64,000 nucleotides of DNA from Lasioglossum baleicum (lineage: Eukaryota > Arthropoda > Insecta > Hymenoptera > Halictidae), in the NCBI RefSeq assembly GCF_051020765.1, contig NW_027469221.1, positions 62,001 to 126,000 on the forward strand, given 5' to 3'. Shown one piece after another: positions 13,354-26,429 of this stretch (positions within the stretch are counted from its first letter, which is position 1; every line of letters begins with the position of its first letter). Position numbers and translations under genes: made by a program. The notes under the pieces were generated by a model. That model had not been told where the DNA came from. It made no database searches and was given only the letters and a program-made list of their open reading frames with translations.

Positions 13354-14830
13354 GCGTTAAGCGTTATACGTTATGCGTTATGCGTCATGCGTTATCCGTT
13401 ATACGTTATGCGTTATGCGTTATGCGTAATGCGTTATGCGTTATGCGTTATGCGTTATGCGTTATGCGTTATGCGATATGCGTTATTCGTTATGCGTTAT
13501 GCGTTATGCGTTATGCGTTATGCGTTATGCGTTATGCGTTATGCGTTATGCGTTACGCGTTATGCGTTATGCGTTATGCGTTATGCGTAATGCGTTATGC
13601 GTTATGCGTTATGCGTTATGCGTTATGCGTTATGCGTTATGCGTTATGCGTTATGCGTTATGCGATATGCGTTATTCGTTATGCGTTATGCGTTATGCGT
13701 TATGCGTTATGCGTTATGCGTTATGCGTTATGCGTTATGCGTTATGCGTTATGCGATATGCGTTATTCGTTATGCGTTATGCGTTATGCGTTATGCGTTA
13801 TGCGTTATGCGTTATGCGTTATGCGTTATGCGTTATGCGTTATGCGTTATGCGTTATGCGTTATGCGTTATGCGTTATGCGTTATGCGTTATGCGTTAAG
13901 CGTTATACGTTATGCGATATGCGTTATGCGTTATGCGTTATGCGTTATGCGTTGTGCGTCATGCGTTATCCGTTATGCGTTATGCGTTATGCGTTATGCG
14001 TTATGCGTTATGCGTTATGCGTTATGCGTTATGCGTTATGCGTTATGCGTTATGCGTTATGCGTTATGCGTTATGCGTCATGCGTTATGCGTTATGCGTA
14101 ATGCGTTATGCGTTATGCGTTATGCGTTATGCGTTATGCGTTATGCGTTATGCGTTATGCGTTATGCGTTATGCGATATGCGTTATTCGTTATGCGTTAT
14201 GCGTTATGCGTTATGCGTTATGCGTTATGCGTTATGCGTTATGCGTTATGCGTTATGCGTTATGCGTTATGCGTTATGCGATATGCGTTATTCGTTATGC
14301 GTTATGCGTTATGCGTTATGCGTTATGCGTTATGCGTTATGCGTTATGCGTTATGCGTTATGCGTTATGCGTTATGCGTTATGCGTTATGCGTTATGCGT
14401 CATGCGTTATGCGTTATGCGTTATGCGTTATGCGTTACGCGTTACGCGTTATGCGTTATGCGTTATGCGTTATGCGTTATGCGTTATGCGTTATGCGTTA
14501 TGCGTTATGCGTTATGCGTTATGCGTTATGCGTTATGCGTTATGCGTTATGCGTTATGCGTTATGCGTTATGCGTTATGCGTTATGCGTTATGCGTTATG
14601 CGTTATGCGTTATGCGTTATGCGTTATGCGTTATGCGTTATGCGTTATGCGTTATGCGTTATGCGTTATGCGTTATGCGTTATGCGTTATGCGTTATGCG
14701 TTATGCGTTATGCGTTATGCGTTATGCGTTATGCGTTATGCGTTATGCGTTATGCGTTATGCGTTATGCGTTATGCGTTATGCGTTATGCGTTATGCGTT
14801 ATGCGTTATGCGTTATGCGTTATGCGTTAT

Positions 14831-15012
14831 GCTTTATGCGATGTGCGTTATGCGTTATGCGTTATGCGTTATGCGTTATGCTTTATGCGATGTGCGTTAT
14901 GCGTTATGCGTTATGCGTTATGCGTTAAGCATTATGACTTTTTCATTGAGCGTTATGCGTTATGACTTTTCCATTGAGCGTTATGCGTTATGCGTAATGC
15001 GTTATGCATTAT
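14831..15012 (+). repeat. A element 5 (double lead)
   Basis: Leads are at 14831 and 14880 and the first GACTTTT at 14936, with the same spacing as A4. Upstream are two adjacent GCGTTAC units at 14432 and 14439, then 55 plain units. It lies inside copy 1 of the 11.4-kb repeat. Confidence 0.9.
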
Positions 15013-18000
15013 GCGTTATGCGTTATGCGTTATGCGTTATGCGTTAAGCGTTATACGTTATGCGATATGCGTTATGCGTTATGCGTTATGCGTTGTGCGT
15101 CATGCGTTATCCGTTATGCGTTATGCGTTATGCGTTATGCGTTATGCGTTATGCGTTATGCGTTATGCGTTATGCGTTATGCGTTATGCGTTATGCGTTA
15201 TGCGTTATGCGTTATGCGTTATGCGTTATGCGTTATGCGTTATGCGTTATGCGTTAAGCGTTATACGTTATGCGATATGCGTTATGCGTTATGCGTTATG
15301 CGTTATGCGTTATGCGTCATGCGTTATGTGTTATGCGTTATGCGTTATGCGTTATGCGTAATGCGTTATGCGTTATGCGTTATGCGTTATGCGTTATGCG
15401 TTATGCGTTATGCGTTATGCGATATGCGTTATTCGTAATGCGTTATGCGTTATGCGTTATGCGTTATGCGTTATGCGTTATGCGTTATGCGTTATGCGTT
15501 ATGCGTTATGCGTTATGCGTTATGCGTTATGCGTTATGCGTTATGCGTTATGCGTTATGCGTTATGCGTTATGCGTTAAGCGTTATATGTTATGCGATAT
15601 GCGTTATGCGTTATGCGTTATGCGTTATGCGTTATGCGTTATGCGTTATGCGTTATGCGTTATGCGTTATGCGTCATGCGTTATCCGTTATCCGTTATGC
15701 GTTATGCGTTATGCGTAATGCGTTATGCGTTATGCGTTATGCGTAATGCGTTATGCGTTATGCGTTATGCGTTATGCGTTATGCGTTATGCGTTATGCGA
15801 TATGCGTTATTCGTTATGCGTTATGCGTTATGCGTTATGCGTTATGCGTTATGCGTTATGCGTTATGCGTTATGCGTTATGCGTTATGCGTTATGCGTTA
15901 TGCGTTATGCGTTATGCGTTATGCGTTATGCGTTATGCGTTATGCGTTATGCGTCATGCGTTATGCGTTATGCGTTATGCGTTATGCGTTATGCGTTATG
16001 CGTTATGCGTTATGCGTTAAGCGTTATACGTTATGCGATATGCGTTATGCGTTATGCGTTATGCGTTATGCGATATGCGTTATTCGTAATGCGTTATGCG
16101 TTATGCGTTATGCGTTATGCGTTATGCGTTATGCGTTATGCGTTATGCGTTATGCGTTATGCGTTATGCGTTATGCGTTATGCGTTATGCGTTATGCGTT
16201 ATGCGTTATGCGTTATGCGTTATGCGTTATGCGTTATGCGTTATGCGTTAAGCGTTATACGTTATGTGATATGCGTTATGCGTTATGCGTTATGCGTTAT
16301 GCGTTATGCGTTATGCGTTATGCGTTATGCGTTATGCGTCATGCGTTATCCGTTATGCGTTATGCGTTATGCGTTATGCGTAATGCGTTATGCGTTATGC
16401 GTTATGCGTAATGCGTTATGCGTTATGCGTTATGCGTTATGCGTTATGCGTTATGCGTCATGCGTTATGCGTTATGCGTTATGCGTTATGCGTTATGCGT
16501 TATGCGTTATGCGTTATGCGTTATGCGTTAAGCGTTATACGTTATGCGATATGCGTTATGCGTTATGCGTTATGCGTTATGCGATATGCGTTATTCGTAA
16601 TGCGTTATGCGTTATGCGTTATGCGTTATGCGTTATGCGTTATGCGTTATGCGTTATGCGTAATGCGTTATGCGTTATGCGTTATGCGTTATGCGTTATG
16701 CGTTAAGCGTTATATGTTATGCGATATGCGTTATGCGTTATGCGTTATGCGTTATGCGTTATGCGTTATGCGTTATGCGTTATGCGTCATGCGTTATCCG
16801 TTATGCGTTATGCGTTATGCGTTATGCGTAATGCGTTATGCGTTATGCGTTATGCGTAATGCGTTATGCGTTATGCGTTATGCGTTATGCGTTATGCGTT
16901 ATGCGTCATGCGTTATGCGTTATGCGTTATGCGTTATGCGTTATGCGTTATGCGTTATGCGTTATGCGTTAAGCGTTATACGTTATGCGATATGCGTTAT
17001 GCGTTATGCGTTATGCGTTATGCGATATGCGTTATTCGTAATGCGTTATGCGTTATGCGTTATGCGTTATGCGTTATGCGTTATGCGTTATGCGTTATGC
17101 GTAATGCGTTATGCGTTATGCGTTATGCGTTATGCGTTATGCGTTAAGCGTTATATGTTATGCGATATGCGTTATGCGTTATGCGTTATGCGTTATGCGT
17201 TATGCGTTATGCGTTATGCGTTATGCGTTATGCGTTATGCGTCATGCGTTATCCGTTATGCGTTATGCGTTATGCGTTATGCGTAATGCGTTATGCGTTA
17301 TGCGTTATGCGTTATGCGTAATGCGTTATGCGTTATGCGTTATGCGTTATGCGTAATGCGTTATGCGTTATGCGTTATGCGTTATGCGTTATGCGATATG
17401 CGTTATTCGTTATGCGTTATGCGTTATGCGTTATGCGTTATGCGTTATGCGTTATGCGTTATGCGTTATGCGTTATGCGTTATGCGTTATGCGTTATGCG
17501 TTATGCGTTATGCGTTATGCGTTATGCGTTATGCGTTATGCGTTATGCGTTATGCGTTATGCGTTATGCGTTAAGCGTTATACGTTATGCGATATGCGTT
17601 ATGCGTTATGCGTTATGCGTTATGCGTTATGCGTCATGCGTTATGTGTTATGCGTTATGCGTTATGCGTTATGCGTAATGCGTTATGCGTTATGCGTTAT
17701 GCGTTATGCGTTATGCGTTATGTGATATGCGTTATGCGTTATGCGTTATGCGTTATGCGTTATGCGTTATGCGTTATGCGTTATGCGTCATGCGTTATGC
17801 GTTATGCGTTATGCGTTATGCGTTATGCGTTATGCGTTATGCGTTAAGCGTTATACGTTATGCGATATGCGTTATGCGTTATGCGTTATGCGTTATGCGT
17901 TATGCGTTGTGCGTCATGCGTTATGCGTTATGCGTTATGCGTTATGCGTTATGCGTTATGCGTTATGCGTTATGCGATATGCGTTATTCGTTATGCGTTA

Positions 18001-19086
18001 TGCGTTATGCGTTATGCGTTATGCGTTATGCGTTATGCGTTATGCGTTATGCGTTATGCGTTATGCGTTATGCGTTATGCGTTATGCGTTATGCGTTATG
18101 CGTTATGCGTTATGCGTTATGCGTTATGCGTTATGCGTTATGCGTTATGCGTTATGCGTTATGCGTTATGCGTCATGCGTTATGCGTTATGCGTTATGCG
18201 TTATGCGTTATGCGTTATGCGTTATGCGTTAAGCGTTATACGTTATGCGATATGCGTTATGCGTTATGCGTTATGCGTTATGCGTTGTGCGTCATGCGTT
18301 ATCCGTTATGCGTTATGCGTTATGCGTTATGCGTTATGCGTTATGCGTTATGCGTTATGCGTTATGCGTTATGCGTTATGCGTTATGCGTTATGCGTTAT
18401 GCGTTATGCGTCATGCGTTATGCGTTATGCGTTATGCGTTATGCGTTATGCGTTATGCGTTATGCGTTATGCGTTATGCGTTATGCGTTATGCGTTATGC
18501 GTTATGCGTTAAGCGTTATACGTTATGCGTTATGCGTCATGCGTTATCCGTTATACGTTATGCGTTATGCGTTATGCGTAATGCGTTATGCGTTATGCGT
18601 TATGCGTTATGCGTTATGCGTTATGCGATATGCGTTATTCGTTATGCGTTATGCGTTATGCGTTATGCGTTATGCGTTATGCGTTATGCGTTATGCGTTA
18701 TGCGTTACGCGTTATGCGTTATGCGTTATGCGTTATGCGTTATGCGTAATGCGTTATGCGTTATGCGTTATGCGTTATGCGTTATGCGTTATGCGTTATG
18801 CGTTATGCGTTATGCGATATGCGTTATTCGTTATGCGTTATGCGTTATGCGTTATGCGTTATGCGTTATGCGTTATGCGTTATGCGTTATGCGTTATGCG
18901 TTATGCGTTATGCGTTATGCGATATGCGTTATTCGTTATGCGTTATGCGTTATGCGTTATGCGTTATGCGTTATGCGTTATGCGTTATGCGTTATGCGTT
19001 ATGCGTTATGCGTTATGCGTTATGCGTTATGCGTTATGCGTTATGCGTCATGCGTTATCCGTTATGCGTTATGCGTTATGCGTTAC

Positions 19087-19534
19087 GCGTTATGCGTTAT
19101 GCGTTATGCGTTATGCGTTATGCGTTATGCGTTATGCGTTATGCGTTATGCGTTATGCGTTATGCGTTATGCGTTATGCGTTATGCGTTATGCGTTATGC
19201 GTTATGCGTTATGCGTTATGCGTTATGCGTTATGCGTTATGCGTTATGCGTTATGCGTTATGCGTTATGCGTTATGCGTTATGCGTTATGCGTTATGCGT
19301 TATGCGTTATGCGTTATGCGTTATGCGTTATGCGTTATGCGTTATGCGTTATGCGTTATGCGTTATGCGTTATGCGTTATGCGTTATGCGTTATGCGTTA
19401 TGCGTTATGCGTTATGCGTTATGCGTTATGCGTTATGCGTTATGCGTTATGCGTTATGCGTTATGCGTTATGCGTTATGCGTTATGCGTTATGCGTTATG
19501 CGTTATGCGTTATGCGTTATGCGTTATGCGTTAT
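19087..19534 (+). repeat. Pure run of 64 plain units in copy 1 of the 11.4-kb repeat
   Basis: 448 bp between GCGTTAC at 19080 and GCGTTAA at 19535. The matching run in copy 2 (30497-30923) has 61 units, a clean three-unit difference. Confidence 0.83.
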
Positions 19535-22500
19535 GCGTTAAGCGTTATATGTTATGCGATATGCGTTATGCGTTATGCGTTATGCGTTATGCGTTATGCG
19601 TTATGCGTTATGCGTTATGCGTTATGCGTCATGCGTTATCCGTTATCCGTTATGCGTTATGCGTTATGCGTAATGCGTTATGCGTTATGCGTTATGCGTA
19701 ATGCGTTATGCGTTATGCGTTATGCGTTATGCGTTATGCGTTATGCGTTATGCGATATGCGTTATTCGTTATGCGTTATGCGTTATGCGTTATGCGTTAT
19801 GCGTTATGCGTTATGCGTTATGCGTTATGCGTTATGCGTTATGCGTTATGCGTTATGCGTTATGCGTTATGCGTTATGCGTTATGCGTTATGCGTTATGC
19901 GTCATGCGTTATGCGTTATGCGTTATGCGTTATGCGTTATGCGATATGCGTTATTCGTAATGCGTTATGCGTTATGCGTTATGCGTTATGCGTTATGCGT
20001 TATGCGTTATGCGTTATGCGTTATGCGTTATGCGTTATGCGTTATGCGTTATGCGTTATGCGTTATGCGTTATGCGTTATGCGTTATGCGTTATGCGTTA
20101 TGCGTTATGCGTTATGCGTTATGCGTTATGCGTTATGCGTTATGCGTTATGCGTTAAGCGTTATACGTTATGTGATATGCGTTATGCGTTATGCGTTATG
20201 CGTTATGCGTTATGCGTTATGCGTCATGCGTTATCCGTTATGCGTTATGCGTTATGCGTTATGCGTAATGCGTTATGCGTTATGCGTTATGCGTAATGCG
20301 TTATGCGTTATGCGTTATGCGTTATGCGTTATGCGTTATGCGTCATGCGTTATGCGTTATGCGTTATGCGTTATGCGTTATGCGTTATGCGTTATGCGTT
20401 ATGCGTTAAGCGTTATACGTTATGCGATATGCGTTATGCGTTATGCGTTATGCGTTATGCGATATGCGTTATTCGTAATGCGTTATGCGTTATGCGTTAT
20501 GCGTTATGCGTTATGCGTTATGCGTTATGCGTTATGCGTAATGCGTTATGCGTTATGCGTTATGCGTTATGCGTTATGCGTTAAGCGTTATATGTTATGC
20601 GATATGCGTTATGCGTTATGCGTTATGCGTTATGCGTTATGCGTTATGCGTTATGCGTTATGCGTTATGCGTTATGCGTCATGCGTTATCCGTTATGCGT
20701 TATGCGTTATGCGTTATGCGTAATGCGTTATGCGTTATGCGTTATGCGTTAAGCGTTATACGTTATGCGATATGCGTTATGCGTTATGCGTTATGCGTTA
20801 TGCGATATGCGTTATTCGTAATGCGTTATGCGTTATGCGTTATGCGTTATGCGTTATGCGTTATGCGTTATGCGTTATGCGTTATGCGTTATGCGTTATG
20901 CGTTATGCGTTATGCGTTATGCGTTATGCGTTATGCGTTATGCGTTATGCGTTATGCGTTATGCGTTATGCGTTATGCGTTATGCGTTATGCGTTATGCG
21001 TTATGCGTTATGCGTTATGCGTTATGCGTTAAGCGTTATACGTTATGTGATATGCGTTATGCGTTATGCGTTATGCGTTATGCGTTATGCGTTATGCGTT
21101 ATGCGTTATGCGTTATGCGTCATGCGTTATCCGTTATGCGTTATGCGTTATGCGTTATGCGTAATGCGTTATGCGTTATGCGTTATGCGTAATGCGTTAT
21201 GCGTTATGCGTTATGCGTTATGCGTTATGCGTTATGCGTTATGCGTTATGCGTTATGCGTTATGCGTTATGCGTTATGCGTTATGCGATATGCGTTATTC
21301 GTTATGCGTTATGCGTTATGCGTTATGCGTTATGCGTTATGCGTTATGCGTTATGCGTTATGCGTTATGCGTTATGCGTTATGCGTTATGCGTTATGCGT
21401 TATGCGTTATGCGTTATGCGTTATGCGTTATGCGTTATGCGTTATGCGTTATGCGTTATGCGTTATGCGTTATGCGTCATGCGTTATGCGTTATGCGTTA
21501 TGCGTTATGCGTTATGCGTTATGCGTTAAGCGTTATACGTTATGCGATATGCGTTATGCGTTATGCGTTATGCGTTATGCGTTGTGCGTCATGCGTTATC
21601 CGTTATGCGTTATGCGTTATGCGTTATGCGTTATGCGTTATGCGTTATGCGTTATGCGTTATGCGTTATGCGTTATGCGTTATGCGTTATGCGTTATGCG
21701 TTATGCGTTATGCGTTATGCGTCATGCGTTATGCGTTATGCGTTATGCGTTATGCGTTATGCGTTATGCGTTATGCGTTATGCGTTATGCGTTATGCGTT
21801 ATGCGTTATGCGTTAAGCGTTATACGTTATGCGTTATGCGTCATGCGTTATCCGTTATACGTTATGCGTTATGCGTTATGCGTAATGCGTTATGCGTTAT
21901 GCGTTATGCGTTATGCGTTATGCGTTATGCGATATGCGTTATTCGTTATGCGTTATGCGTTATGCGTTATGCGTTATGCGTTATGCGTTATGCGTTATGC
22001 GTTATGCGTTATGCGTTACGCGTTATGCGTTATGCGTTATGCGTTATGCGTAATGCGTTATGCGTTATGCGTTATGCGTTATGCGTTATGCGTTATGCGT
22101 TATGCGTTATGCGTTATGCGTTATGCGTTATGCGATATGCGTTATTCGTTATGCGTTATGCGTTATGCGTTATGCGTTATGCGTTATGCGTTATGCGTTA
22201 TGCGTTATGCGTTATGCGTTATGCGTTATGCGTTATGCGTTATGCGATATGCGTTATTCGTTATGCGTTATGCGTTATGCGTTATGCGTTATGCGTTATG
22301 CGTTATGCGTTATGCGTTATGCGTTATGCGTTATGCGTTATGCGTTATGCGTTATGCGTTATGCGTTATGCGTTATGCGTCATGCGTTATGCGTTATGCG
22401 TTATGCGTTACGCGTTACGCGTTATGCGTTATGCGTTATGCGTTATGCGTTATGCGTTATGCGTTATGCGTTATGCGTTATGCGTTATGCGTTATGCGTT

Positions 22501-22782
22501 ATGCGTTATGCGTTATGCGTTATGCGTTATGCGTTATGCGTTATGCGTTATGCGTTATGCGTTATGCGTTATGCGTTATGCGTTATGCGTTATGCGTTAT
22601 GCGTTATGCGTTATGCGTTATGCGTTATGCGTTATGCGTTATGCGTTATGCGTTATGCGTTATGCGTTATGCGTTATGCGTTATGCGTTATGCGTTATGC
22701 GTTATGCGTTATGCGTTATGCGTTATGCGTTATGCGTTATGCGTTATGCGTTATGCGTTATGCGTTATGCGTTATGCGTTAT

Positions 22783-22873
22783 GCGTTAAGCATTATGACT
22801 TTTTCATTGAGCGTTATGCGTTATGACTTTTCCATTGAGCGTTATGCGTTATGCGTAATGCGTTATGCATTAT
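22783..22873 (+). repeat. A element 6 (no lead)
   Basis: The core is complete (GACTTTT at 22797 and 22825), but there is no GCTTTAT or GCGATGT in front. Instead 52 plain units run straight from a GCGTTAC pair (22405, 22412) into GCGTTAA at 22783. The same lead-less form with the same 52-unit run recurs at A9. Confidence 0.9.
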
Positions 22874-23195
22874 GCGTTATGCGTTATGCGTTATGCGTTA
22901 TGCGTTAAGCGTTATACGTTATGCGATATGCGTTATGCGTTATGCGTTATGCGTTGTGCGTCATGCGTTATCCGTTATGCGTTATGCGTTATGCGTTATG
23001 CGTAATGCGTTATGCGTTATGCGTTATGCGTTATGCGATATGCGTTATGCGTTATGCGTTATGCGTTATGCGTTATGCGTTATGCGTTATGCGTTATGCG
23101 TTATGCGTTATGCGTTATGCGTTATGCGTTATGCGTTATGCGTTATGCGTTATGCGTTATGCGTTATGCGTTATGCGTTATGCGTTATGCGTTAT

Positions 23196-23251
23196 GCGAT
23201 ATGCGTCATGCGTTAAGCGTTATGCGTTATGCATTGTGCGTTATCCGTTAT
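23196..23251 (+). repeat. C module 3
   Basis: GCATTGT form, 399 bp after the first GACTTTT of A6. One of the two C modules carried by the 11.4-kb repeat. Confidence 0.85.
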
Positions 23252-24070
23252 GCGTTATGCGTTATGCGTTATGCGTTATGCGTTATGCGTCATGCGATAT
23301 GCGTTATTCGTAATGCGTTATGCGTTATGCGTTATGCGTTATGCGTTATGCGTTATGCGTTATGCGTTATGCGTTATGCGTTATGCGTTATGCGTTATGC
23401 GTTATGCGTTATGCGTTATGCGTTATGCGTTATGCGTTAAGCGTTATATGTTATGCGATATGCGTTATGCGTTATGCGTTATGCGTTATGCGTTATGCGT
23501 TATGCGTTATGCGTTATGCGTTATGCGTTATGCGTTATGCGTCATGCGTTATCCGTTATGCGTTATGCGTTATGCGTTATGCGTAATGCGTTATGCGTTA
23601 TGCGTTATGCGTAATGCGTTATGCGTTATGCGTTATGCGTTATGCGTAATGCGTTATGCGTTATGCGTTATGCGTTATGCGTTATGCGTTATGCGATATG
23701 CGTTATTCGTTATGCGTTATGCGTTATGCGTTATGCGTTATGCGTTATGCGTTATGCGTTATGCGTTATGCGTTATGCGTTATGCGTTATGCGTTATGCG
23801 TTATGCGTTATGCGTTATGCGTTATGCGTTATGCGTTATGCGTTATGCGTTATGCGTTATGCGTTATGCGTTATGTGTTATGCGTTATGCGTTATGCGTT
23901 ATGCGTTATGCGTTATGCGTTATGCGTTATGCGTTATGCGTTATGCGTTATGCGTTATGCGTTATGCGTTATGCGTTATGCGTTATGCGTTAAGCGTTAT
24001 ACGTTATGCGATATGCGTTATGCGTTATGCGTTATGCGTTATGCGTTATGCGTCATGCGTTATGGGTTAT

Positions 24071-24539
24071 GCGTTATGCGTTATGCGTTATGCGTTATGC
24101 GTTATGCGTTATGCGTTATGCGTTATGCGTTATGCGTTATGCGTTATGCGTTATGCGTTATGCGTTATGCGTTATGCGTTATGCGTTATGCGTTATGCGT
24201 TATGCGTTATGCGTTATGCGTTATGCGTTATGCGTTATGCGTTATGCGTTATGCGTTATGCGTTATGCGTTATGCGTTATGCGTTATGCGTTATGCGTTA
24301 TGCGTTATGCGTTATGCGTTATGCGTTATGCGTTATGCGTTATGCGTTATGCGTTATGCGTTATGCGTTATGCGTTATGCGTTATGCGTTATGCGTTATG
24401 CGTTATGCGTTATGCGTTATGCGTTATGCGTTATGCGTTATGCGTTATGCGTTATGCGTTATGCGTTATGCGTTATGCGTTATGCGTTATGCGTTATGCG
24501 TTATGCGTTATGCGTTATGCGTTATGCGTTATGCGTTAT
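24071..24539 (+). repeat. Pure run of 67 plain units before A7
   Basis: 469 bp from the GGGTTAT at 24064 to the first lead of A7. The corresponding runs are 69 units at 35453-35935 and 67 units at 38064-38532. Confidence 0.82.
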
Positions 24540-24721
24540 GCTTTATGCGATGTGCGTTATGCGTTATGCGTTATGCGTTATGCGTTATGCTTTATGCGAT
24601 GTGCGTTATGCGTTATGCGTTATGCGTTATGCGTTAAGCATTATGACTTTTTCATTGAGCGTTATGCGTTATGACTTTTCCATTGAGCGTTATGCGTTAT
24701 GCGTAATGCGTTATGCATTAT
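24540..24721 (+). repeat. A element 7 (double lead)
   Basis: Leads are at 24540 and 24589, GACTTTT at 24645 and 24673. The element ends next to the junction of the two 11.4-kb copies: six plain units follow the tail GCATTAT at 24715, then GCGTTAA at 24764. Confidence 0.9.
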
Positions 24722-26338
24722 GCGTTATGCGTTATGCGTTATGCGTTATGCGTTATGCGTTATGCGTTAAGCGTTATACGTTATGCGTTATGCGTCATGC
24801 GTTATCCGTTATACGTTATGCGTTATGCGTTATGCGTAATGCGTTATGCGTTATGCGTTATGCGTTATGCGTTATGCGTTATGCGATATGCGTTATTCGT
24901 TATGCGTTATGCGTTATGCGTTATGCGTTATGCGTTATGCGTTATGCGTTATGCGTTATGCGTTACGCGTTATGCGTTATGCGTTATGCGTTATGCGTAA
25001 TGCGTTATGCGTTATGCGTTATGCGTTATGCGTTATGCGTTATGCGTTATGCGTTATGCGTTATGCGTTATGCGATATGCGTTATTCGTTATGCGTTATG
25101 CGTTATGCGTTATGCGTTATGCGTTATGCGTTATGCGTTATGCGTTATGCGTTATGCGTTATGCGATATGCGTTATTCGTTATGCGTTATGCGTTATGCG
25201 TTATGCGTTATGCGTTATGCGTTATGCGTTATGCGTTATGCGTTATGCGTTATGCGTTATGCGTTATGCGTTATGCGTTATGCGTTATGCGTTATGCGTT
25301 ATGCGTTAAGCGTTATACGTTATGCGATATGCGTTATGCGTTATGCGTTATGCGTTATGCGTTGTGCGTCATGCGTTATCCGTTATGCGTTATGCGTTAT
25401 GCGTTATGCGTTATGCGTTATGCGTTATGCGTTATGCGTTATGCGTTATGCGTTATGCGTTATGCGTTATGCGTTATGCGTTATGCGTCATGCGTTATGC
25501 GTTATGCGTTATGCGTTATGCGTTATGCGTTATGCGTTATGCGTTATGCGTTATGCGTTATGCGTTATGCGTTAAGCGTTATACGTTATGCGTTATGCGT
25601 CATGCGTTATCCGTTATACGTTATGCGTTATGCGTTATGCGTTATGCGTTATGCGTTATGCGTTATGCGTTATGCGTTATGCGTTATGCGATATGCGTTA
25701 TTCGTTATGCGTTATGCGTTATGCGTTATGCGTTATGCGTTATGCGTTATGCGTTATGCGTTATGCGTTATGCGTTACGCGTTATGCGTTATGCGTTATG
25801 CGTTATGCGTAATGCGTTATGCGTTATGCGTTATGCGTTATGCGTTATGCGTTATGCGTTATGCGTTATGCGTTATGCGTTATGCGATATGCGTTATTCG
25901 TTATGCGTTATGCGTTATGCGTTATGCGTTATGCGTTATGCGTTATGCGTTATGCGTTATGCGTTATGCGTTATGCGTTATGCGTTATGCGATATGCGTT
26001 ATTCGTTATGCGTTATGCGTTATGCGTTATGCGTTATGCGTTATGCGTTATGCGTTATGCGTTATGCGTTATGCGTTATGCGTTATGCGTTATGCGTTAT
26101 GCGTTATGCGTCATGCGTTATGCGTTATGCGTTATGCGTTATGCGTTACGCGTTACGCGTTATGCGTTATGCGTTATGCGTTATGCGTTATGCGTTATGC
26201 GTTATGCGTTATGCGTTATGCGTTATGCGTTATGCGTTATGCGTTATGCGTTATGCGTTATGCGTTATGCGTTATGCGTTATGCGTTATGCGTTATGCGT
26301 TATGCGTTATGCGTTATGCGTTATGCGTTATGCGTTAT

Positions 26339-26429
26339 GCGTTAAGCATTATGACTTTTTCATTGAGCGTTATGCGTTATGACTTTTCCATTGAGCGTTA
26401 TGCGTTATGCGTAATGCGTTATGCATTAT
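26339..26429 (+). repeat. A element 8 (no lead)
   Basis: GACTTTT at 26353 and 26381. Only 26 plain units separate it from the GCGTTAC pair at 26143 and 26150. Its equivalent, A5, has 55 plain units plus two leads there, so a deletion of about 42 units removed the leads. Confidence 0.9.

Larger units (their letters stand above)
13354..24763 (+). repeat. 11.4-kb higher-order repeat, copy 1
   Basis: This block of 11,410 bp (1,630 units) runs from the GCGTTAA at 13354 to just before the equivalent GCGTTAA at 24764. It contains A5, A6 and A7 and one C module. Long series of variant units recur in copy 2 at offsets drifting between 11,368 and 11,424 bp, always by whole units. Examples are 15725 to 27149 (11,424), 17685 to 29095 (11,410), 19680 to 31069 (11,389) and the A pair 22797 to 34165 (11,368). 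Confidence 0.85.

Noticed and set aside
13002..15047. Longest plus-strand open reading frame (681 codons, MRYALCV heptads), and the many similar ones in all three frames
   Set aside because: The frames overlap each other completely, start and stop wherever a variant unit falls, have no ribosome-binding or promoter context, and are an arithmetic result of a stop-free 7-bp unit. None is supported as a gene.
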